This document shows, in pieces, positions 3,558 to 7,182 of a stretch of DNA of 7,182 bases. The stretch is from Patescibacteria group bacterium (GTDB taxonomy: Bacteria; Patescibacteriota; JABMPQ01; JAHIRA01). Numbering within the stretch: the stretch's first letter is position 1; each line of letters starts with the position of its first letter. The position numbers were made by a program, and so were the translations under genes. The stretch spans positions 1-7,182 of the forward strand of contig JAHIRA010000004.1 in the NCBI GenBank assembly GCA_018818905.1. The letters run 5' to 3'. The notes under the pieces are model-generated. The model was not told where the DNA came from, ran no database searches, and worked only from the letters and a program-made list of their open reading frames with translations.

Positions 3558-6032
3558 TTATTTATTGCTTTTTCTTCTCTTAAGATTTTTCTCTTTCTTA
3601 TCTATAGCAATTCTGGTCTTAATAACCGTATCTGGAGTGAGTGAAATACTATCTATGCCCTGTTCAACCAAGAATTCTGCAAACTCTGGTAAATCAGAAG
3701 GTCCCTGACCACAAATACCAATCTTTCTTTTTCTTTTCTTGGCTACCCTGATAACTTCGGCAATAGTTTTTTTGATGGCTTCATTTCTCTCATCAAAAAC
3801 ATGAGCCACCATGCTTGAATCACGATCAACGCCAAGAGTTAGCTGGGTTAGATCATTGCTCCCAATTGAGAAGCCATCAAAGATGTCGGCAAACTCATCG
3901 GCCAAGATCACATTTGACGGAATCTCGCACATGACATATATATCTAGGTCTTCAAACTTCTTGCGACCACCAATTTTACTTCTCTTCAGACCGTTTTTTT
4001 CCAAAATTTTGATTACCTTTTGACCTTCTTCTGGAGTGCGGCAAAAGGGAATCATGACTTTGAGATTATAGAGACCCATGTCATCGCGAACTTTTTTGAT
4101 GGCCTGGCATTCAAGATCAAAAGCGTCTTTGTATTCTTGACTATAATACCTCGAAGCTCCACGCCAACCAAGCATAGGATTGCCTTCTTCTGGCTCATAA
4201 TCTTTGCCGCCCACAAGAGAAGCATATTCATTACTCTTCAGGTCAACCGTTCTTAAAATCACATCTTTGGGATAGAAAGCAGCAGCAATACGAGCAATAC
4301 CCTGCGCCAATTTGTCGACAAAAAATTCTTTCTTGTCTGGATAACCCATGGTAATTTCTTCAATCTTTTCTTTGGTCTCGGGGTCTTTGATTTTATCAAA
4401 ATCAATCAGCGCCTTGGGGTGAACTTTGACAAAATTGAGGATAATCATTTCTTCCCGAGCTAGTCCAACACCTTCATTAGGAATAAAAGAAAAATCAAAA
4501 GCTTGTTGCGGGTCACCCACGTTCATCATAATTTCCGTTTGCGGATCGGGGATTTTCTTGAGATCTGTTTCTTTGATATCAAAAGGGACAGCGCCATTAT
4601 ATACTCGACCAACCTCTCCTTCAGCACAAGAAACTGTAATCATCATGCCATTCTTGATAATCTTGGTGGCATTACCAGTTCCGACAATACATGGAATACC
4701 AAATTCGCGAGAAACAATCGCAGCATGTGAAGTTCTGCCGCCACTATTGGTCACAATAGCCGAGGCAATTTTCATAATCGGCTCCCAATCTGGATCAGTG
4801 ATCTCGGTAACCAGAACTTCGCCTTCTTTGAATTTTTCTATTTCGGTCACGTCACCAACAACTCTAGCTTTGCCTATCCCTATTTTGGAGCCAATGCTGT
4901 CTCCACTGAGTAAAGATTTCTCCTTTTTCTTGAGTTTGTATTCAATTAGTTTTTGCTTGTCAGTCTGAGTATGCACCGTTTCGGGACGAGCCTGAACTAC
5001 ATAAAGCTCGCCCGACCGACCATCTTTGGCCCACTCTATATCCATTGGCAACTTGTAATGTTCTTCAATTAGACAAGCCCATCTGGCCAGCACCAACACC
5101 TCGTGATCAGTCAGGACAAACCTCTGCTTGTCTTCTTCTGATACCGGTTCGTTTTTGGTTGATTCACTGCCCTCTAGACTATAGATTAGCTTGAGTCTCT
5201 TGCTACCAACAGTTTTTGAGAGAATAGGTTTGTAAGAAAATTTGTCATGATCTTTCTCTTTGTAGCCCTCTAACAAGGTCGGCTTAAAGACATAATATGA
5301 GTCTGGGTTAACAATACCCTGAACAATATTCTCGCCTAGGCCATAAATAGCATTAATAAGAACAGCATCCTTGAAGCCTGTTTCAGTATCAATAGAGAAC
5401 ATCACTCCACTTGATGCCAAATCACTTCTCACCATTTTCTGGACCGTTACCGACAACTCAACATCAAAGTGATTAAAGCCTTTGTCTTCACGATAAGAAA
5501 TAGCCCGATTGGTAAAAAGAGAAGCCATGCACTTCTTGACTGATTCTAGAATAGAGTACTCCCCTTCAATATTGAGATAAGTTTCTTGTTGTCCGGCAAA
5601 AGAAGCGTCCGGCAAATCTTCGGCTGTGGCTGAAGAACGAACCGCTACATCAGTAGCTTTGCTTTTGTAACGACCGGAAAGTTTTTTGTAGGCAGTCACA
5701 ATGTCATCTTCAAGCTCTTTTGGAAATTCTACTTTGAGAATTGTTTCTCGAATGCGATGCCCCCGCCTAGCCAAATCCTTGACATCGTGCGTGTTAAGTC
5801 CGGTGAGAATTTCTTCGATCTTGTTTCTGATTCCGGCCGCATCAATAAAATTTCGATACCCCTTGGCTGTGACTGCAAAACCATAGGGAATGTTAATCCC
5901 CTGACCAGAAAGTTTCTGGTACATCTCTCCCAGTGAAGCATTCTTCCCACCGACTAAAGCAACATCATGATTATTAATTTCGTCAAACCATAGAATTGTC
6001 TTTTCTTTTTTGGATACTCTTTTTGCCGACAT
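3558..6032 (-). CDS. ppsA: Phosphoenolpyruvate synthase (pyruvate, water dikinase)
   Basis: The enzyme converts pyruvate, ATP and water to PEP, AMP and phosphate, the gluconeogenic bypass of pyruvate kinase; it can also run toward ATP where AMP and phosphate are abundant. All three domains are present in 824 residues, slightly longer than usual because of lysine-rich ends. The ATP-grasp domain (about 15-355) begins with VALVGGKNASLGEM (24-37), includes AVRSSATAEDLPDASFAGQQE (split 130-150) and ends with DIEWAKDG and YVVQARPETVHTQ. The swivelling domain carries the phosphorylated His436 in GGRTSHAAI. The C-terminal TIM barrel (about 490-810) has RTVDLKSNEYASLVGG, NPMLGWRGASRYY (618-630), GSNDLTQLTLGVDRD (724-738) and the catalytic Cys774 in GICGQGPSD. 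No catalytic residue is missing. It starts 38 bases after pyk with no terminator between and no Shine-Dalgarno, so the two are likely one operon. Confidence 0.97.
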   Translation of the reverse strand: MSAKRVSKKEKTILWFDEINNHDVALVGGKNASLGEMYQKLSGQGINIPYGFAVTAKGYRNFIDAAGIRNKIEEILTGLNTHDVKDLARRGHRIRETILKVEFPKELEDDIVTAYKKLSGRYKSKATDVAVRSSATAEDLPDASFAGQQETYLNIEGEYSILESVKKCMASLFTNRAISYREDKGFNHFDVELSVTVQKMVRSDLASSGVMFSIDTETGFKDAVLINAIYGLGENIVQGIVNPDSYYVFKPTLLEGYKEKDHDKFSYKPILSKTVGSKRLKLIYSLEGSESTKNEPVSEEDKQRFVLTDHEVLVLARWACLIEEHYKLPMDIEWAKDGRSGELYVVQARPETVHTQTDKQKLIEYKLKKKEKSLLSGDSIGSKIGIGKARVVGDVTEIEKFKEGEVLVTEITDPDWEPIMKIASAIVTNSGGRTSHAAIVSREFGIPCIVGTGNATKIIKNGMMITVSCAEGEVGRVYNGAVPFDIKETDLKKIPDPQTEIMMNVGDPQQAFDFSFIPNEGVGLAREEMIILNFVKVHPKALIDFDKIKDPETKEKIEEITMGYPDKKEFFVDKLAQGIARIAAAFYPKDVILRTVDLKSNEYASLVGGKDYEPEEGNPMLGWRGASRYYSQEYKDAFDLECQAIKKVRDDMGLYNLKVMIPFCRTPEEGQKVIKILEKNGLKRSKIGGRKKFEDLDIYVMCEIPSNVILADEFADIFDGFSIGSNDLTQLTLGVDRDSSMVAHVFDERNEAIKKTIAEVIRVAKKRKRKIGICGQGPSDLPEFAEFLVEQGIDSISLTPDTVIKTRIAIDKKEKNLKRRKSNK

Positions 6033-6070
6033 GATTTGTGTAAACTTTAAATTGTTCTTTATTTTCTAAC

Positions 6071-7182
6071 CTAAATAACTTGATGAACTTTTATCAAATT
6101 AACATTTCCGGTTCGACCGACAGGTTGACCACCAATGATAATGAGACGCTGGTTTTTTTTGACAAGCTTGTTGTTCTTGGCTTTCTGAACAGCTTTGTTA
6201 ATCAACTCATCAACACTACGACAAGGGGCTAAAATCAATGGCACAACTCCCCAACTTAATGCCAACTGACGTTTAACCTTATCACTTTCAGCGGTAACAA
6301 TAATTGGTAACTCAGGTCGATAGCGTGAAACAACCCTGGCTGTATATCCGGAAATGGTTGCAACCAAAATACCCTGAGCTCGAACATTTTTGGCTAGCCT
6401 CACTGAGACATTGCTGATGGCTATATCTATTGGCAAATCTTCTCTAGCTAAATTTTCTAGCACCAAATCATCATAAGGCGACTCTTCAGTGTCTTCAATG
6501 ATTTGACGCATTGTTTTGACTGTATCAACGGGGTGCTTGCCAGCAGCAGTTTCATTGGACAACATGACTGCATCAGTATGATCAATAACAGCATTGGCTA
6601 CGTCACTAACTTCTGCCCTGGTAGGCCGGGGATTCACGGTCATGGAATCTAGCATTTGAGTGGCGGTGATCACTGGCTTGGCCGCTTCTAGACATTGTTC
6701 AATAATTTGTTTTTGCAGCAAAGGCACATCTTGAAGTGGCGTCTCTATGCCCAAGTCTCCTCTGGCGACCATGACTCCGTCTGTCTCCTCCAGAATCTCA
6801 TCAAAATTATCAATAGCTTGTCGTTTTTCTATTTTGGTAATTATTTTGGTCGGTGGCATATGATCGGCACCGTATTTTTTTGAAAATTTCTTGATCATTC
6901 GCCTCAGAACCTTGACGTCATCTGCGGTTTGTACAAAAGAAAGAGCGACATAATCAACTCCGTTTCTGATACCAAATTCAAGATCTCTAACATCTTTATC
7001 TGTCAGTGAAGCAATAACTTCTTTGGATTCAGGAATATTAATGCCTTTATGACTCAAAACTACCCCCCCATTTATCACCTTGACCTTAATAATTTTTTTT
7101 CTGACTTCAACAACTCTGACATCCATCAAACCATCAGCCAAGAGAATTTTCTGACCGGCGGCTACATATTTGTAAAGCTCCA
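6071..7182 (-). CDS. pyk: Pyruvate kinase, N-terminus outside window
   Basis: The last 369 residues of a typically 470-480 residue enzyme that transfers phosphate from PEP to ADP, the final ATP-forming step of glycolysis. The frame is open to the right edge and reads ELYKYVAAGQKILLADG, the B-domain entry, so the TTG at 7141 is an internal leucine, not a start. Visible landmarks: LSHKGINIPESK, VDYVALSFVQTADDV, TKIEKRQAIDNFDEI with the catalytic Lys in KIE, VMVARGDLGIETP (divalent metal and PEP binding), ITATQMLDSM, NPRPTRAEVSDVANAV and VMLSNETAAGKHP. The C-terminal domain (GILVATISGYTARVVSRYRP onward, ending NLIKVHQVI) is present; whether it binds an allosteric effector cannot be judged. It precedes ppsA by 38 bases, so both directions of the PEP/pyruvate interconversion appear to share one transcript. 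Confidence 0.97.
   Translation of the reverse strand, partial: ELYKYVAAGQKILLADGLMDVRVVEVRKKIIKVKVINGGVVLSHKGINIPESKEVIASLTDKDVRDLEFGIRNGVDYVALSFVQTADDVKVLRRMIKKFSKKYGADHMPPTKIITKIEKRQAIDNFDEILEETDGVMVARGDLGIETPLQDVPLLQKQIIEQCLEAAKPVITATQMLDSMTVNPRPTRAEVSDVANAVIDHTDAVMLSNETAAGKHPVDTVKTMRQIIEDTEESPYDDLVLENLAREDLPIDIAISNVSVRLAKNVRAQGILVATISGYTARVVSRYRPELPIIVTAESDKVKRQLALSWGVVPLILAPCRSVDELINKAVQKAKNNKLVKKNQRLIIIGGQPVGRTGNVNLIKVHQVI

Noticed and set aside
4426..4968. Open frame of 180 codons on the plus strand
   Set aside because: It lies entirely antisense to the swivelling-domain region of ppsA and has no family motifs; it is a shadow of strong minus-strand coding.
7139..7141. TTG as the start of pyruvate kinase
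   Set aside because: The frame stays open to the right edge and the upstream residues (ELYKYVAAGQKIL) fit the pyruvate kinase B domain, so this is an internal leucine of a truncated gene.

Overview
The window is AT-rich, uses the standard bacterial code (UGA, UAG and UAA all act as stops) and has every supported gene on the minus strand. The window suggests a small-genome bacterium, most likely a Candidate Phyla Radiation (Patescibacteria) member. The reasons are short compact genes, almost no Shine-Dalgarno sequences, a DUF4870-type membrane protein, a lone RRM protein and several short conserved hypotheticals. This is an inference from gene style; no phylogenetic marker is present.

Reading in the direction of transcription (from high to low coordinates), the window opens with a 5'-truncated pyruvate kinase (pyk). 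It is followed closely by a complete phosphoenolpyruvate synthase (ppsA) and a small DUF4870-like membrane protein, so the PEP/pyruvate node is encoded in one run. Next comes a very acidic hypothetical protein whose reading frame breaks at a T5 run. An open frame of about 50 codons continues in the -1 frame and ends 24 bases before a free-standing PAS-domain gene. A weak hairpin follows the PAS gene. Then come an extended -10 promoter, tRNA-Ser(GGA), and a small seven-cysteine protein of the two-CW type, which ends in a good intrinsic terminator.

Beyond that terminator lies a decayed gene of the pyridoxamine 5'-phosphate oxidase (PPOX/NimA-like) family. It has an intact N-terminus and C-terminus in different frames and lacks its middle. 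Its stop overlaps (ATGA) the start of an intact, uncharacterised CxxC membrane-anchored protein. The low-coordinate end holds an RRM RNA-binding protein with its own promoter, a roughly 70-base leader and a strong terminator. Last is a lipoprotein gene that runs off the left edge; an inverted repeat covers the spacer of its promoter.

No CRISPR array, insertion sequence, rRNA or recognisable defence system is present. The items most worth a second look are the -1 frame break at 2660-2664, the PPOX remnant, and the pairing of a two-CW protein with a lone cysteine-containing PAS protein.
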